Origin: Streptomyces sp. ISL-96
GTDB taxonomy: Bacteria > Actinomycetota > Actinomycetes > Streptomycetales > Streptomycetaceae
DNA: 64,000 bases
Assembly: GCF_018614035.1 (NCBI RefSeq)
Contig: NZ_JAGGPA010000006.1
Coordinates: forward strand, 186,001-250,000
Direction of reading: 5' to 3'
Below, piece after piece: positions 52,088 to 61,254 of the stretch. A program made the position numbers and the translations under genes. The notes beneath the pieces were generated by a model, which searched no databases, was not told the origin of the DNA, and worked only from the letters and a program-made list of their open reading frames with translations. Position 1 is the stretch's first letter. The number at the start of each line of letters is the position of its first letter.

Positions 52088-52759
52088 CTACCCCGGCGTC
52101 ACCAGCCGCGCCTCGTACGCGAACACCGCCGCCTGCGTACGGTCCCGCAGGCCCAGCTTCACCAGGACCCGGCTCACATGCGTCTTGATCGTGGACTCGG
52201 CCACCACCAGATGCGACGCGATCTCCGCATTCGACAGGCCCTGGGCGATCAGCACCAGTACCTCCGTCTCCCGCTCGGTCAGATCGCCGATCTGGGCCAG
52301 CGCGGGCGGGCGCGGGCCCTCCGGCCGCTTCGAGAACTCCGAGATCAGGCGCTTGGTGACCGTCGGGGCCAGCAGCGCCTCCCCGGACGCGACCACCCGT
52401 ACGCCGTCGGCCAGCTGCCGCGCCGAGGCGTCCTTGAGCAGGAAGCCGGACGCGCCGGCGCGCAGTGCCTGGTAGACGTACTCGTCCAGGTCGAACGTCG
52501 TCAGCACCAGCACCTTCGCCTCCGCGTCGGCGGCGACGATCTCGCGGGTCGCGTCGATGCCGTTCAGCTCCGGCATGCGGATGTCCATCAGGACGACGTC
52601 CGGCCGCAGCTCGGCGACCTTCGTGATCGCCTCCCGGCCGTTCACCGCCTCGCCGACGACCTCGATCCCCGGCATGGCGTTCAGGAGGACCGTGAAGCCC
52701 TCGCGGACCATGACCTGGTCGTCGACGATCAGTACGCGGATGTCATGGGCGGCGGTCAT
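52088..52759 (-). CDS. NarL/LuxR-type response regulator
   Basis: A 223-residue regulator. The receiver domain (1-120) has IVDDQ, the phospho-acceptor Asp in VVLMDIRMPELNG (about residue 58), the Thr in VLTTFDLDE and the Lys in LLKDAS. The LuxR HTH follows at ~150-215 (LTERETEVLVLIAQGLSNAE, STIKTHVSRVL). It pairs with the sensor kinase just upstream, whose stop overlaps its start by four bases. Confidence 0.94.
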   Translation of the reverse strand: MTAAHDIRVLIVDDQVMVREGFTVLLNAMPGIEVVGEAVNGREAITKVAELRPDVVLMDIRMPELNGIDATREIVAADAEAKVLVLTTFDLDEYVYQALRAGASGFLLKDASARQLADGVRVVASGEALLAPTVTKRLISEFSKRPEGPRPPALAQIGDLTERETEVLVLIAQGLSNAEIASHLVVAESTIKTHVSRVLVKLGLRDRTQAAVFAYEARLVTPG

Positions 52760-54066
52760 GCGGCCGGCTCCGGGGCCACTGCGGGCGCCACCGGCACGAA
52801 CACGGCCACCTCGTAGCCGCCGTCCTGCGCCGCCTCCGCCGTCATCTCCCCGTTCAGCATCGCCACCCGCTCCCGCATCCCCGTGATCCCGTGCCCGGCC
52901 CCCGGCGACGGCTTGACCAGGCCCTGCGGCGCGGTGTTGACGATCCGCAGGCCCAGGCCCCCCAGCACGTACGACACCTCCACCTTCGCCGTCGAACCCG
53001 GCGCGTGGCGCAGCGCGTTGCTCAGTGCCTCCTGGATGATCCGGTACGCCGACAGCTCGACGCCCTGCGGAAGTTCGCGTACGGAACCGGTCACCGTCTT
53101 GTCCACCGCCAGACCCGCGTCCCGGACATTGGCGATCAGCCGGTCCAGCTCGGCCAGCGTCGGCTGCGGGGCGTCGGGTGCCTCGTAATCCTCCGCCCGT
53201 ACGACGCCCAGTACGCGCCGCAGCTCCGTCAGCGCCGCCACCGCGTTCTCGCGGATCGTCACGAAGGCCTGCTCCAACTCGGGCGGCGGGTTCTCGACCC
53301 GGTACGGGGCCGCCTCCGCCTGGATGGCGACCACCGACATGTGGTGCGCGACGACGTCGTGCAGCTCGCGGGCGATCGTCGTCCGCTCCTCCAGCAGCGT
53401 GCGCCGGTCGCGCTCGACGGCGGTGACGGTCCGCTGGACGGTGACCTCGCGCTGCGCCTCACGGCGTACGTGCACCACGGTCGTCGTGAGCAGCGCGAGT
53501 GCGGAGAAGAACAGCATCTGCGGGCTGTCCGTGCCGGAGCCGGAGCCTATGAACGCCTCGGCGAACAGGGCGTACACCGCCGTGCAGGCCCACATCCAGG
53601 CGGCGGTGCGCGGCCGGGTCCTCGCCGCGACCACGGTCATCACGCCGATGTGCGCGACGAAGGAGGACGGCGTCCACGGCCAGCCGTCCCAGGAGTGGCC
53701 GAGGACGCCGACGACGGGTGTGGACAGCAGCGAGACCCACCAGGCACCGGCCGGCCTGACCAGCGTCATCACCAGTGCGGCCGCCGGTATGAGGCCGGAC
53801 ACGGCCGCGCCGAGGCTGCCCCCTTCGCTGTCGGCGACAACGGCGGAGAGCAGCATCACGATCACCGCCAGCCCCACCACCACAGCGTGCGGAGTCCAGG
53901 CGGCGTACCTCCGCAGCCGTCCCGGCAGTCGCCGGGTGAGCGGTCCTTCCGTACTCATCGGCGGCAGCGGCCGGTACGCGAAGGCGTCGTGGAACAGGTC
54001 CTGGCGGAGTCCGCTCACTGCGCCCATGGCCAGGCGGAACTCGGGACTGCGGGTCTTCTCGGTCAC
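52756..54066 (-). CDS. NarX-type sensor histidine kinase
   Basis: A 436-residue membrane kinase. Multiple hydrophobic helices occupy about residues 55-190 (AVVVGLAVIVMLLSAVVA and later segments). The HisKA_3 phospho-site is in TTIARELHDVVAHHMSVVAI, and the HATPase domain has NALRHA and GAGHGITGMRERV. The short C-terminal tail is Ala/Pro-rich. The GTG 54066 (TEKTRSPEFRL) was chosen; a long upstream extension in the same frame is not coding-like and overlaps the next gene. Signal unknown; the hydrophobic sensor suggests a membrane or envelope cue. It forms a two-component pair with 52088. Confidence 0.9.
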   Translation of the reverse strand: MTEKTRSPEFRLAMGAVSGLRQDLFHDAFAYRPLPPMSTEGPLTRRLPGRLRRYAAWTPHAVVVGLAVIVMLLSAVVADSEGGSLGAAVSGLIPAAALVMTLVRPAGAWWVSLLSTPVVGVLGHSWDGWPWTPSSFVAHIGVMTVVAARTRPRTAAWMWACTAVYALFAEAFIGSGSGTDSPQMLFFSALALLTTTVVHVRREAQREVTVQRTVTAVERDRRTLLEERTTIARELHDVVAHHMSVVAIQAEAAPYRVENPPPELEQAFVTIRENAVAALTELRRVLGVVRAEDYEAPDAPQPTLAELDRLIANVRDAGLAVDKTVTGSVRELPQGVELSAYRIIQEALSNALRHAPGSTAKVEVSYVLGGLGLRIVNTAPQGLVKPSPGAGHGITGMRERVAMLNGEMTAEAAQDGGYEVAVFVPVAPAVAPEPAA

Positions 54067-54182
54067 GTACAGAACGGTAGGCGCAGGGACGGCCGCGGGC
54101 GTCCGCCCCCATGGGGATCCTCCCGCGTCCGTCCCAGGTACTACGCGCCGCCGCCCGGATCCCCACCAAGCCGCGGCGGCGC

Positions 54183-55037
54183 TCAGTACGCGAGCTGCTC
54201 GATCTCCTCCGCGACCACAGCGCACGCGTCCGCCGCCGGGTCGATCAGCGGGAAGTGCCCGATGTCTTCCAGCAGCGTCAGGCCCACCGTCTCGCCCGCC
54301 TTCGCCGCCGCTTCGGTGTAGGCCTCCGCGACCGCCTGCGGTACGACGATGTCGGTACGGCCCTGCACGACGACCGTCGCGATACCCGTCGGCAGCAGCG
54401 CGGCCGGATCGGCGTACGGCCGGCGCTCGTCGAAGTGCTCCTTGCCGCCGAGCAGCTGGGCGGTCGCGCCCGCGCACACCCCCAGCTCGTCCGCGACCAC
54501 GAAGTCCGCGATCGGCGCGAGCGCGACGACGCCGCGCAGCGGGGGCGCCGCCGGCAGGTGCCACGGCGAATCCGGGGTCAGTACGTGCCGGGCGGAGGCC
54601 CACAGTGCGAGGTGGCCGCCGGCCGAGTGGCCCGTGACGACGATGCGCCGCGTGTCGGCGCCGGGCAGGGCCTCCCGTACGAGACCGGGGAGCAGGTCCA
54701 TCGCCGCGGCCACGTCGTCGAACGTCTCCGGCCAGCGCCCCGCGCCGCCACTGAGGTCGCCGCCCCGCCGGTACTCGACGCTGGCGACGGCGAAGCCCCG
54801 GCGGGCCAGGAAGTCCGCGAACGGGGAAACGTGCTGCCGGTCGTACGCGGCCCGCCAGGCGCCGCCGTGCAGGACGACGACCAGCGGGGCCCGGTCCCGG
54901 CCGTCGCGCGGCGCGTAGAAGTCGACCACCTGGTCGGGGTGTTCGCCGTACGCGGCAGTGGCATCGGGCGCGACGGCCGGGTGGGAGAAGGCCGACTCCG
55001 CCTCGACAGCGTCCCGTTCGGCTGAGGGGTCCGGCAT
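54183..55037 (-). CDS. Alpha/beta hydrolase, probable arylformamidase (kynurenine formamidase)
   Basis: A 284-residue alpha/beta hydrolase. It has the oxyanion motif VVLHGGAW (HGGxW), nucleophile elbow VTGHSAGGHLALWA, Asp in QGRTDIVVP and His in EDIGHFPLI. The HGGxW-GHSAGGH pair and the neighbouring kynureninase and tryptophan dioxygenase genes point to N-formylkynurenine hydrolysis, the middle step of the kynurenine route. It is 103 nt past the stop of kynU on the same strand, so may have its own promoter. Assignment depends partly on context. Confidence 0.82.
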   Translation of the reverse strand: MPDPSAERDAVEAESAFSHPAVAPDATAAYGEHPDQVVDFYAPRDGRDRAPLVVVLHGGAWRAAYDRQHVSPFADFLARRGFAVASVEYRRGGDLSGGAGRWPETFDDVAAAMDLLPGLVREALPGADTRRIVVTGHSAGGHLALWASARHVLTPDSPWHLPAAPPLRGVVALAPIADFVVADELGVCAGATAQLLGGKEHFDERRPYADPAALLPTGIATVVVQGRTDIVVPQAVAEAYTEAAAKAGETVGLTLLEDIGHFPLIDPAADACAVVAEEIEQLAY

Positions 55038-55140
55038 GCGGGGACCAACCCTTCGGTACGTACAGCCAATTGATCTAGCTGTCGGGACGCTACCAGCCCT
55101 CAGGCCTGCGCTTCCGCCAGGTCCCGCCCCGTAACTCGGC

Positions 55141-56364
55141 TCAGGACTTCACCAGGACTTCACCCAGTACCCGCGCCGCCCGCTCCGCGTCCGCGAAGCC
55201 GACATACAGCGGCGTGAAGCCGAAACGCAGCACGTCGGGGCGGCGGAAGTCGCCCACCACACCGCGGGCGATCAATTCCCGCATGACGTCGGCCGCTTCC
55301 ACGCCGTCGGGCCCCGCCTCGCAGCGCAGCGAGACCTGGCTGCCGCGCTCCTCGTGCGCGGCGGGAGTCACCGAGGTGATCCGTCCGCGGGGCACGTACG
55401 CGTCCACACATTCCAGGAAGAAGTCCGTCAGAGCGAGTGACTTTTCGCGTACGTCTTCGATGGAGACCCCCTCCCACACGTCGAGCGCCGCTTCCAGAGC
55501 CAGCATCGACAGGATGTCGGGGGTGCCGACCCTGCCCCGCGCCGCGCCGTCCGCCGGGGCGTAGGCGGGCGTCATGCCGAAGGGGTCGCTGTGCGAGTTC
55601 CAGCCCGGGAGCGGGGAGTCGAAGGCGGCCTGGTGGCGCTCGGCGACGTACAGGTAGGCGGGCGAGCCGGGGCCGCCGTTGAGGTACTTGTACGTACAGC
55701 CGACGGCGAAGTCGACGCCGTGCGCGTCGAGCCCGACCGGCAGCGCGCCCGCGCTGTGGCACAGGTCCCAGACGGCCAGGGCCCCGGCCTCGTGGGCGGC
55801 GGCGGTGAGGCCGGGCAGGTCGTGGCGGCGGCCGGTGCGGTAGTCGACGTGGTTGACGAGGACCGCGGCGGTACGCGCCCCGAGGGCGGCCGGCAGATCG
55901 GCCGGGGCGACGGGAACGACCCGCCGGCCCGTCATCCGCGCGGCGGACTCGGCGATGTAACCGTCCGTGGGGAAGGTGGAGGCGTCGACGAGGATTTCGT
56001 CCCGCGACTCCGGTGCGAGCCGGGCAGCACCCACAACCGCCTTGAACACATTGACACTTGTCGAGTCGCCGACCACGACCTGACCGGCGGCCGCACCGAC
56101 GAGCGGCGCGATCCGGTCACCGATCCGCTCGGGCGCGGTCCACCAGCCGCTCTCGTCCCAGGAGCGGATGCGCAGCTCGCCCCACTGGCGGGTGATGACG
56201 TCGGCTATTCGCTCCGGTACGTGGCGGGGCAGGGCGCCGAGCGAGTTGCCGTCGAGGTAGACGGTGGCGTCGTCGAGCGCGAACAGCTCGCGGTGCTTGG
56301 CGAGCGGGTCGGCGGAGTCGAGGGCGACGGCCCGCCGCTGAAGGTCGTTCAGTGCGTCAGACAT
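55141..56364 (-). CDS. kynU: Kynureninase
   Basis: A 407-residue PLP enzyme that cleaves L-kynurenine to anthranilate and L-alanine. Motifs are YLDGNSLGALPRHVPERIAD, VGDSTSVNVFKAVVGAARL, WDLCHSAGALPVGLDAHGVD and the PLP lysine region GCTYKYLNGGPGSPAYLYV, with RFGFTPLYVGF near the end. Its ATG overlaps the tryptophan dioxygenase stop by eight bases, so translation is coupled. Product anthranilate may feed tryptophan recycling or special metabolites. Confidence 0.95.
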   Translation of the reverse strand: MSDALNDLQRRAVALDSADPLAKHRELFALDDATVYLDGNSLGALPRHVPERIADVITRQWGELRIRSWDESGWWTAPERIGDRIAPLVGAAAGQVVVGDSTSVNVFKAVVGAARLAPESRDEILVDASTFPTDGYIAESAARMTGRRVVPVAPADLPAALGARTAAVLVNHVDYRTGRRHDLPGLTAAAHEAGALAVWDLCHSAGALPVGLDAHGVDFAVGCTYKYLNGGPGSPAYLYVAERHQAAFDSPLPGWNSHSDPFGMTPAYAPADGAARGRVGTPDILSMLALEAALDVWEGVSIEDVREKSLALTDFFLECVDAYVPRGRITSVTPAAHEERGSQVSLRCEAGPDGVEAADVMRELIARGVVGDFRRPDVLRFGFTPLYVGFADAERAARVLGEVLVKS

Positions 56365-57199
56365 GGCTGCGCGCCGTCCACAGCTCGGGGAAGACGTTCT
56401 TGGTGGCTCGCTTCTCCAGCCAGGCCACGCCGGCGGAGCCGCCGGTGCCGACCTTGGATCCCATGGCGCGGCGGGTCGCGACGAGGTGGTCGTTGCGCCA
56501 GCGCCAGACCAGCTCGCCGACGTCGGTCAACAGCTCACCGAGGCGGACGAGTTCGGAGTTCTGGTCGCCCTGGTAGAGCTCGGTCCAGACCGCCTCGACC
56601 TCGGCCGAAGGCTCGTACTTCTGCGACAGGTCGCGGTCCAGTACGGCGGCGGGAATCGGCAGGCCACGCCGTGCGAGCAGCCGCAGCGTCTCGTCGTACA
56701 GGCTCGGCTCGTGCAGCGCCTTCTCCAGCTCGGCGTACACGCGCGGGGCGCCGCGGTGCGGGACGAGCATCGACGCGGACTTGTCGCCGAGCAGGAACTC
56801 CATCCGCCGGTACATCGCGGACTGGAATCCGGAGCCCTCACCGAGTGCGCTGCGGTACGAGTTGAACTGCGCGGGGGTGAGGTGGGCGAGCGGCCGCCAC
56901 GAGGCGTTGAGGGCCTCCAGCTCACGCAGGGAACGCTTGAGCGCGTCCGTCGCGACGGGCAGGTCGTCGGCGCCGAGCGCCTTCGCCGCGGTCTCCCACT
57001 CGTGGACGATGACGGTGAACCACAGCTCCATGACCTGGGTCGTCACCAGGAAGACCATCTCTCCGGGGTCGTCGGAGAGGGTGTGCTGGAGGTGGGTGAG
57101 GACGTCCGCCTGGACGTAGTCCTCGTAGGGGGTAGTGCCCGCGAAATCGAGGTTCGGGGTGTCCGAACCTGCCGCCTGGGCATCGGGGTATTGCGACAT
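56357..57199 (-). CDS. kynA: Tryptophan 2,3-dioxygenase
   Basis: A 280-residue haem dioxygenase opening the indole ring of L-tryptophan to N-formylkynurenine. The substrate-side helix is MVFLVTTQVMELWFTV; the core has SGFQSAMYRRMEFLLG. The axial His is in WRNDHLVATRRAMG before KVGTGGSAGVAWL. The active-site His that precedes QxxELW in well-known TDOs is Thr here. The ATG 57199 (SQYPDAQAAGS) has a GAGGAG site. First gene of the kynurenine operon. Confidence 0.93.
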   Translation of the reverse strand: MSQYPDAQAAGSDTPNLDFAGTTPYEDYVQADVLTHLQHTLSDDPGEMVFLVTTQVMELWFTVIVHEWETAAKALGADDLPVATDALKRSLRELEALNASWRPLAHLTPAQFNSYRSALGEGSGFQSAMYRRMEFLLGDKSASMLVPHRGAPRVYAELEKALHEPSLYDETLRLLARRGLPIPAAVLDRDLSQKYEPSAEVEAVWTELYQGDQNSELVRLGELLTDVGELVWRWRNDHLVATRRAMGSKVGTGGSAGVAWLEKRATKNVFPELWTARSHV

Positions 57200-57303
57200 C
57201 GCTGTCTCCTCGATACGAACTTCCAGGTAGCGGTCCGCCCCTTCCTTGTGGCCATGGAGCCCCGGTCCCTTCCCGGCATCATAAGACGAAGCCGGGAAAC
57301 ATG

Positions 57304-57333
57304 GGAGGCCCGTACCGGCCGGCACGGGCCTCC
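57304..57333. terminator. Terminator of the DUF3151 gene
   Basis: GGAGGCCCGT pairs with ACGGGCCTCC across a 10-nt loop, beginning 17 nt past the leftward stop. It also separates this gene from the kynurenine operon promoter. Confidence 0.75.
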
Positions 57334-57350
57334 ACGGCTGTCACCCCTGC

Positions 57351-57764
57351 TCAGCCGAGGGTTTCGGCCGCCGCCGGGGAGGAGTCCCGCAGGAAGGTGG
57401 AGCAGCGCTCGTACTCCTCCTGCTCACCGATCGACTGCGCGGCGCGGGCGAGCGCGTGCAGCGCGCGCAGGAAGCCGCGGTTCGGCTCGTGGTCCCACGG
57501 CACGGGGCCGTGGCCCTTCCAGCCGGCGCGGCGCAGGGCGTCGAGGCCGCGGTGGTAGCCGGTGCGGGCGTAGGCGTACGACTCGATCACCCGGCCGTTC
57601 TCGAACGCCTCGTCGGCGAGCTGGGCCCAGGCGAGCGAGGACGCGGGGTACTTCGCGGCGACGTCGGTCGGCGCGGTCCCGTTCGCGAGCAGCTCACGCG
57701 GCTCCGGGTCGTCGGGCAGGCGGGTCGGGGGCGGTCCCCCGAGCAGATCTTTGTGAATGGCCAT
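57351..57764 (-). CDS. DUF3151 protein
   Basis: A 137-residue helical protein of the DUF3151 type, conserved in actinobacteria. Family segments are HKDLLGGPPPTRLP, SSLAWAQLADEAFENGRVIE, YAYARTGYHRGLDALRRAGW and GFLRALHALARAAQSIGEQ, suggesting a TPR-like arrangement. Function unknown. The ATG 57764 gives the usual N-terminus. Confidence 0.9.
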   Translation of the reverse strand: MAIHKDLLGGPPPTRLPDDPEPRELLANGTAPTDVAAKYPASSLAWAQLADEAFENGRVIESYAYARTGYHRGLDALRRAGWKGHGPVPWDHEPNRGFLRALHALARAAQSIGEQEEYERCSTFLRDSSPAAAETLG

Positions 57765-57810
57765 GAGTTCAGTCTGCCTGGCCTGCGGCGCGGGCGCGTA
57801 CGTCGGGGTC

Positions 57811-59304
57811 CTAACCACCCGCCCCCTCCAGCGGCGGCGACGTAACCCCGCAATGCACCCGGCACTCCGTCCCTCCGCACTCCTGCCCCGGCACCCGCAC
57901 CGTCACCCAAGCGATCAACGCCCCCAGCCCCAGCAGCCCCGCACACATCGGCATCGCCCGCCGGAACGTCTCCCCGAACTCCGCCGCCGACCGGTACGCC
58001 TCCGGCCCCATCCCCGCCAGCAGCGGCAGCGCCGCCACCGCGATCAGGCCCGCCGCCCGCGCGGCCGCGTTGTTGATGCCGCTGGCCAGGCCCGCCCTCC
58101 CACTGCTCACCGAGGCGAGCACCGTCGCGGTGAGGGGCGCGACCAGGGTCACCATGCCCGAGCCCATCACGAGCATCGCGGGGAGCACATCGGCGACGTA
58201 CGACGATCCCTCCCCCACGCGCAGCATCAGCAGCATCCCGCCCGCGCACAGCAGGGGGCCCACGGTGAGCGGAATGCGCGGCCCGATCACCTGGGCCACG
58301 GCGCCGGACTTCGCGGAGAGGAAAAGCATCAGCACCGTCGTGGGGAGCAGCGCCGTACCCGCCTGCAGGGCGGAGTAACCCACCACGACCTGCAGCTGGA
58401 GGGCGACGAGGAAGAAGAAACCGCTGAACGCCGCGTACACGCACAGCGTCACGACGTTGATCGCCGTGAACTGCCGCGAGGCGAAAATCGCGAGCGGCAT
58501 CATCGGTTCGGGCCGCCGCTTCTCGACGTACAGAAAGGCCGCGCCGAGCACCACCCCGGCCACCACGGAGCCGATCACCACAACCGACGGCCCCTGCTCC
58601 GGCGCCGCGATCAGCGCGTACGTCACCAGCCCGAGAGCGAGGGCCGCGAGGCCGGCGCCCAGCGCGTCGAAGCGGCCGTGCGCCTGCGGATCCCTCGACT
58701 CCGGTACGTGCTTGAGCGCGACCGGGACACAGAGCGCGGCCAGCGGCACATTCAGCAGGAACACCCAGCGCCAGCCTGGCCCGTCCACCAGCCAGCCGCC
58801 CAGGAAGGGCCCGACGGCCGCCCCCACCCCGCCGAGCCCGGACCACACGCCCACTGCCCTCGCCCGGTCGTCGGGGTGGAAGGAGGCTTGGATGAGCGCG
58901 AGGGAGCCGGGGGTGAGGAGGGCTCCGCCGATGCCCTGGAGGGCGCGGGCGGCGATCAGGAACCCGGCGTTCGGCGCCAGTCCGCACAGCAGCGACGCCA
59001 CCGCGAACCACACGATGCCGATCACGAAAACCTTGCGCCGCCCGAACCGGTCACCGAGCGCGCCGCCGAGCAGGATCAGCCCGGCCAGGGTGAGCATGTA
59101 GGCGTTGACGGTCCACTGGAGGGCCGCCAGATCGGCGTCCAGGTCCCTGCCGATGCGGGGCAGGGCGACGTTGACGACGGTGGAGTCCAGCATCGCCATG
59201 CCGGACCCGAGCACGGTGGTGAGCAGTGTCCAGCGTCCGACGGCCGTGGACATCCGCACCGTCCCGACGCCGCGGCCCGCCGCTGACTGCGGGGTCTCGT
59301 CCAT
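57811..59304 (-). CDS. DHA2-type MFS transporter (EmrB/QacA, 14 TM)
   Basis: A 497-residue drug:H+ antiporter-like exporter. It has the motif A loop GDRFGRRKVF, the antiporter motif C-like region GPFLGGWLVDGPGWRW, motif D1 at the N-terminal part (GSGMAMLDSTVVNVALPRIG), and about fourteen hydrophobic stretches. It is 46 nt before the DUF3151 gene on the same strand. It may export drugs or metabolites; no adjacent regulator. The ATG 59304 starts DETPQSAAG. Confidence 0.92.
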   Translation of the reverse strand: MDETPQSAAGRGVGTVRMSTAVGRWTLLTTVLGSGMAMLDSTVVNVALPRIGRDLDADLAALQWTVNAYMLTLAGLILLGGALGDRFGRRKVFVIGIVWFAVASLLCGLAPNAGFLIAARALQGIGGALLTPGSLALIQASFHPDDRARAVGVWSGLGGVGAAVGPFLGGWLVDGPGWRWVFLLNVPLAALCVPVALKHVPESRDPQAHGRFDALGAGLAALALGLVTYALIAAPEQGPSVVVIGSVVAGVVLGAAFLYVEKRRPEPMMPLAIFASRQFTAINVVTLCVYAAFSGFFFLVALQLQVVVGYSALQAGTALLPTTVLMLFLSAKSGAVAQVIGPRIPLTVGPLLCAGGMLLMLRVGEGSSYVADVLPAMLVMGSGMVTLVAPLTATVLASVSSGRAGLASGINNAAARAAGLIAVAALPLLAGMGPEAYRSAAEFGETFRRAMPMCAGLLGLGALIAWVTVRVPGQECGGTECRVHCGVTSPPLEGAGG

Positions 59305-59419
59305 ACCCGGATCATCGCCGCCCGGACCGGCGCCGGCCATCCCGCGACACTCCCGGTCCAACCGGCACCGGGTGGCCGCACACTGCGCGCGCCCGGGGAA
59401 CATGGCCGTCGCCCCGGAC

Positions 59420-59446
59420 CGGCCGACCACGCGTGGTGGTCGGCCG
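59420..59446. terminator. Terminator after fbaA
   Basis: An 11-bp perfect stem, CGGCCGACCAC/GTGGTCGGCCG, with a 5-nt loop lies 36 nt past the fbaA stop on the minus strand. Confidence 0.78.
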
Positions 59447-59481
59447 AAGGGACCCTCCCGGCCTCAGCCAGGAGAGCATCG

Positions 59482-60504
59482 TCAGTTGAGCTTCGTGCCC
59501 GTCGAGCGCAGGTTCGCGCACGCCTCGGTGACGCGCTTGGCCATCGACGCCTCGGCCAGCTTGCCCCAGGTGCGCGGGTCGTACGTCTTCTTCGAGCCGA
59601 CCTCGCCGTCGACCTTCAGGACGCCGTCGTAGTTGCGGAACATGTGGTCCGCGACCGGGCGGGTGAAGGCGTACTGGGTGTCGGTGTCGAGGTTCATCTT
59701 CACGACGCCGTTCTCCAGCGCGGTGGCGATCTCCTCGGCGGTGGAGCCCGAGCCGCCGTGGAAGACGAAGTCGAACGGAGACTCCTTGCCGTACTTCTCG
59801 GCGACGCCCGCCTGGAGGTCCTTCAGCAGCTCGGGGCGCAGAACGACGTTGCCCGGCTTGTAGACGCCGTGCACGTTGCCGAAGGAGGCGGCCAGCAGGT
59901 AGCGGCCCTTCTCGCCCAGGCCCAGCGCCTCGGCGGTGCGCAGCGCGTCGTCGACAGTCGTGTAGAGCTCGTCGTTGATCTCGTGGCTGACACCGTCCTC
60001 CTCGCCACCGGTCGGGGTGATCTCGACCTCAAGGATGATCTTCGCGGCGGCGGCCTTCGCGAGCAGCTCCTGGCCGATGGCCAGGTTGTCGGCGAGGGTC
60101 TCGGCGGAGCCGTCCCACATGTGGGACTGGAAGAGCGGGTTGAGGCCCTTGGCGACGCGCTCGGCGGATACGTCGATCAGCGGACGTACGTACGTGTCCA
60201 GCTTGTCCTTGGGGCAGTGGTCCGTGTGCAGCGCGACCGTCACCGGGTACTTCGCCGCCACGATGTGTGCGAACTCGGCCAGCGCGACCGCGCCGGTCAC
60301 CATGTCCTTGGAGTACTGGCCGCCCAGGAACTCGGCGCCGCCGGTGGAAATCTGGATGATGCCGTCGCTCTCGGCGTCCGCGAAACCGCGCAGCGCCGCG
60401 TGCAAGGTCTGGGTCGAGGTCACGTTGATGGCCGGGTAGGCGAACTTGCCTGCCTTCGCCCGGTCGAGCATCTCGTTGTAGACCTCGGGGGTTGCGATGG
60501 GCAT
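59482..60504 (-). CDS. fbaA: Class II fructose-bisphosphate aldolase
   Basis: A 340-residue zinc-dependent aldolase that splits fructose-1,6-bisphosphate into DHAP and G3P. The zinc site is in ALHTDHCPKDKLD, with EVEITPTGGEEDGVSH, FGNVHGVYK and VFHGGSGSTAEE forming phosphate and metal sites. Full length. The start ATG 60504 gives PIATPEVYNEML, the usual N-terminus. Constitutive core gene. Confidence 0.96.
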   Translation of the reverse strand: MPIATPEVYNEMLDRAKAGKFAYPAINVTSTQTLHAALRGFADAESDGIIQISTGGAEFLGGQYSKDMVTGAVALAEFAHIVAAKYPVTVALHTDHCPKDKLDTYVRPLIDVSAERVAKGLNPLFQSHMWDGSAETLADNLAIGQELLAKAAAAKIILEVEITPTGGEEDGVSHEINDELYTTVDDALRTAEALGLGEKGRYLLAASFGNVHGVYKPGNVVLRPELLKDLQAGVAEKYGKESPFDFVFHGGSGSTAEEIATALENGVVKMNLDTDTQYAFTRPVADHMFRNYDGVLKVDGEVGSKKTYDPRTWGKLAEASMAKRVTEACANLRSTGTKLN

Positions 60505-60631
60505 CTGTCCGCTCCTTATGACGTGCGGGTGTGTGGTGCTGGGCCCTGACCTGGGGGCGACGTCATCGTCGCCCCTATCTTTCCAGACTCTCGTCGCGGC
60601 TCCACCCTGCACACCGCATGGACATACGACA

Positions 60632-60665
60632 AGGGCGGACTGTTTCACGTGAAACAGTCCGCCCT
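60632..60665. promoter_or_regulatory. parS site within a 34-bp perfect palindrome
   Basis: The central TGTTTCACGTGAAACA (60641-60656) is a perfect parS/ParB-binding sequence. Flanking bases extend it to a 34-nt palindrome that also makes a hairpin suited to terminating pyrE. Streptomyces ParB sites cluster around the origin, so this supports an origin-side location. It is the only copy in the window. Confidence 0.9.
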
Positions 60666-60691
60666 CACTAAAAACCGCAGGTCAGGCCGGA

Positions 60692-61231
60692 TTACGCGAG
60701 TCCGAGCTCATCCAGCGAATAGGCATTGATGTACGGAAGGCCGGCCTCCGCGATCTTCGGAGCCGCGCCCCGCTCCACGATCACCGCGACACCGACGACC
60801 TCGCCGCCGGCCTCACGGACCGCCTCGACGGCGGTCAGCGGCGAGCCACCGGTGGTGGACACGTCCTCGACGACCAGGCAGCGGCGGCCCTTGACGTCCG
60901 TGCCCTCGATCCGGCGCTGCATGCCGTGCGCCTTGCCCGCCTTGCGTACGACGAACGCGTCGAGCCGCTGCCCGCGCGCGGCGGAGGCGTGCAGCATCGA
61001 GGTGGCCACCGGGTCGGCGCCCAGGGTCAGCCCGCCCACGCAGTCGTAGTCCAGCTCGCTGGTGGCGTCGAGCATCACCTGGCCGACCATCGGCGCGGCC
61101 TCGCCGTCCAGCGTGATCCGGCGCAGGTCGATGTACCAGTCGGCCTCGATCCCTGAAGACAGGGTCACCTTGCCGTGCACCACGGCCTTGTCCTTGATCT
61201 GCTGGAGCAGCTCACCACGTACGTCAGTCAT
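60692..61231 (-). CDS. pyrE: Orotate phosphoribosyltransferase
   Basis: A 179-residue enzyme converting orotate and PRPP to OMP in pyrimidine synthesis. The PRPP loop is RCLVVEDVSTTGGSPLTAVE (two acidic residues), VVRKAGKAHG follows the catalytic lysines, and SSGIEADWYIDLRRI lies at the N-terminus. Normal length. It lies downstream of the aldose-epimerase gene with a 23-nt gap and may be cotranscribed with it. Confidence 0.96.
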   Translation of the reverse strand: MTDVRGELLQQIKDKAVVHGKVTLSSGIEADWYIDLRRITLDGEAAPMVGQVMLDATSELDYDCVGGLTLGADPVATSMLHASAARGQRLDAFVVRKAGKAHGMQRRIEGTDVKGRRCLVVEDVSTTGGSPLTAVEAVREAGGEVVGVAVIVERGAAPKIAEAGLPYINAYSLDELGLA

Positions 61232-61254
61232 GCCATGAGCTTAAAGCCGCCGCT

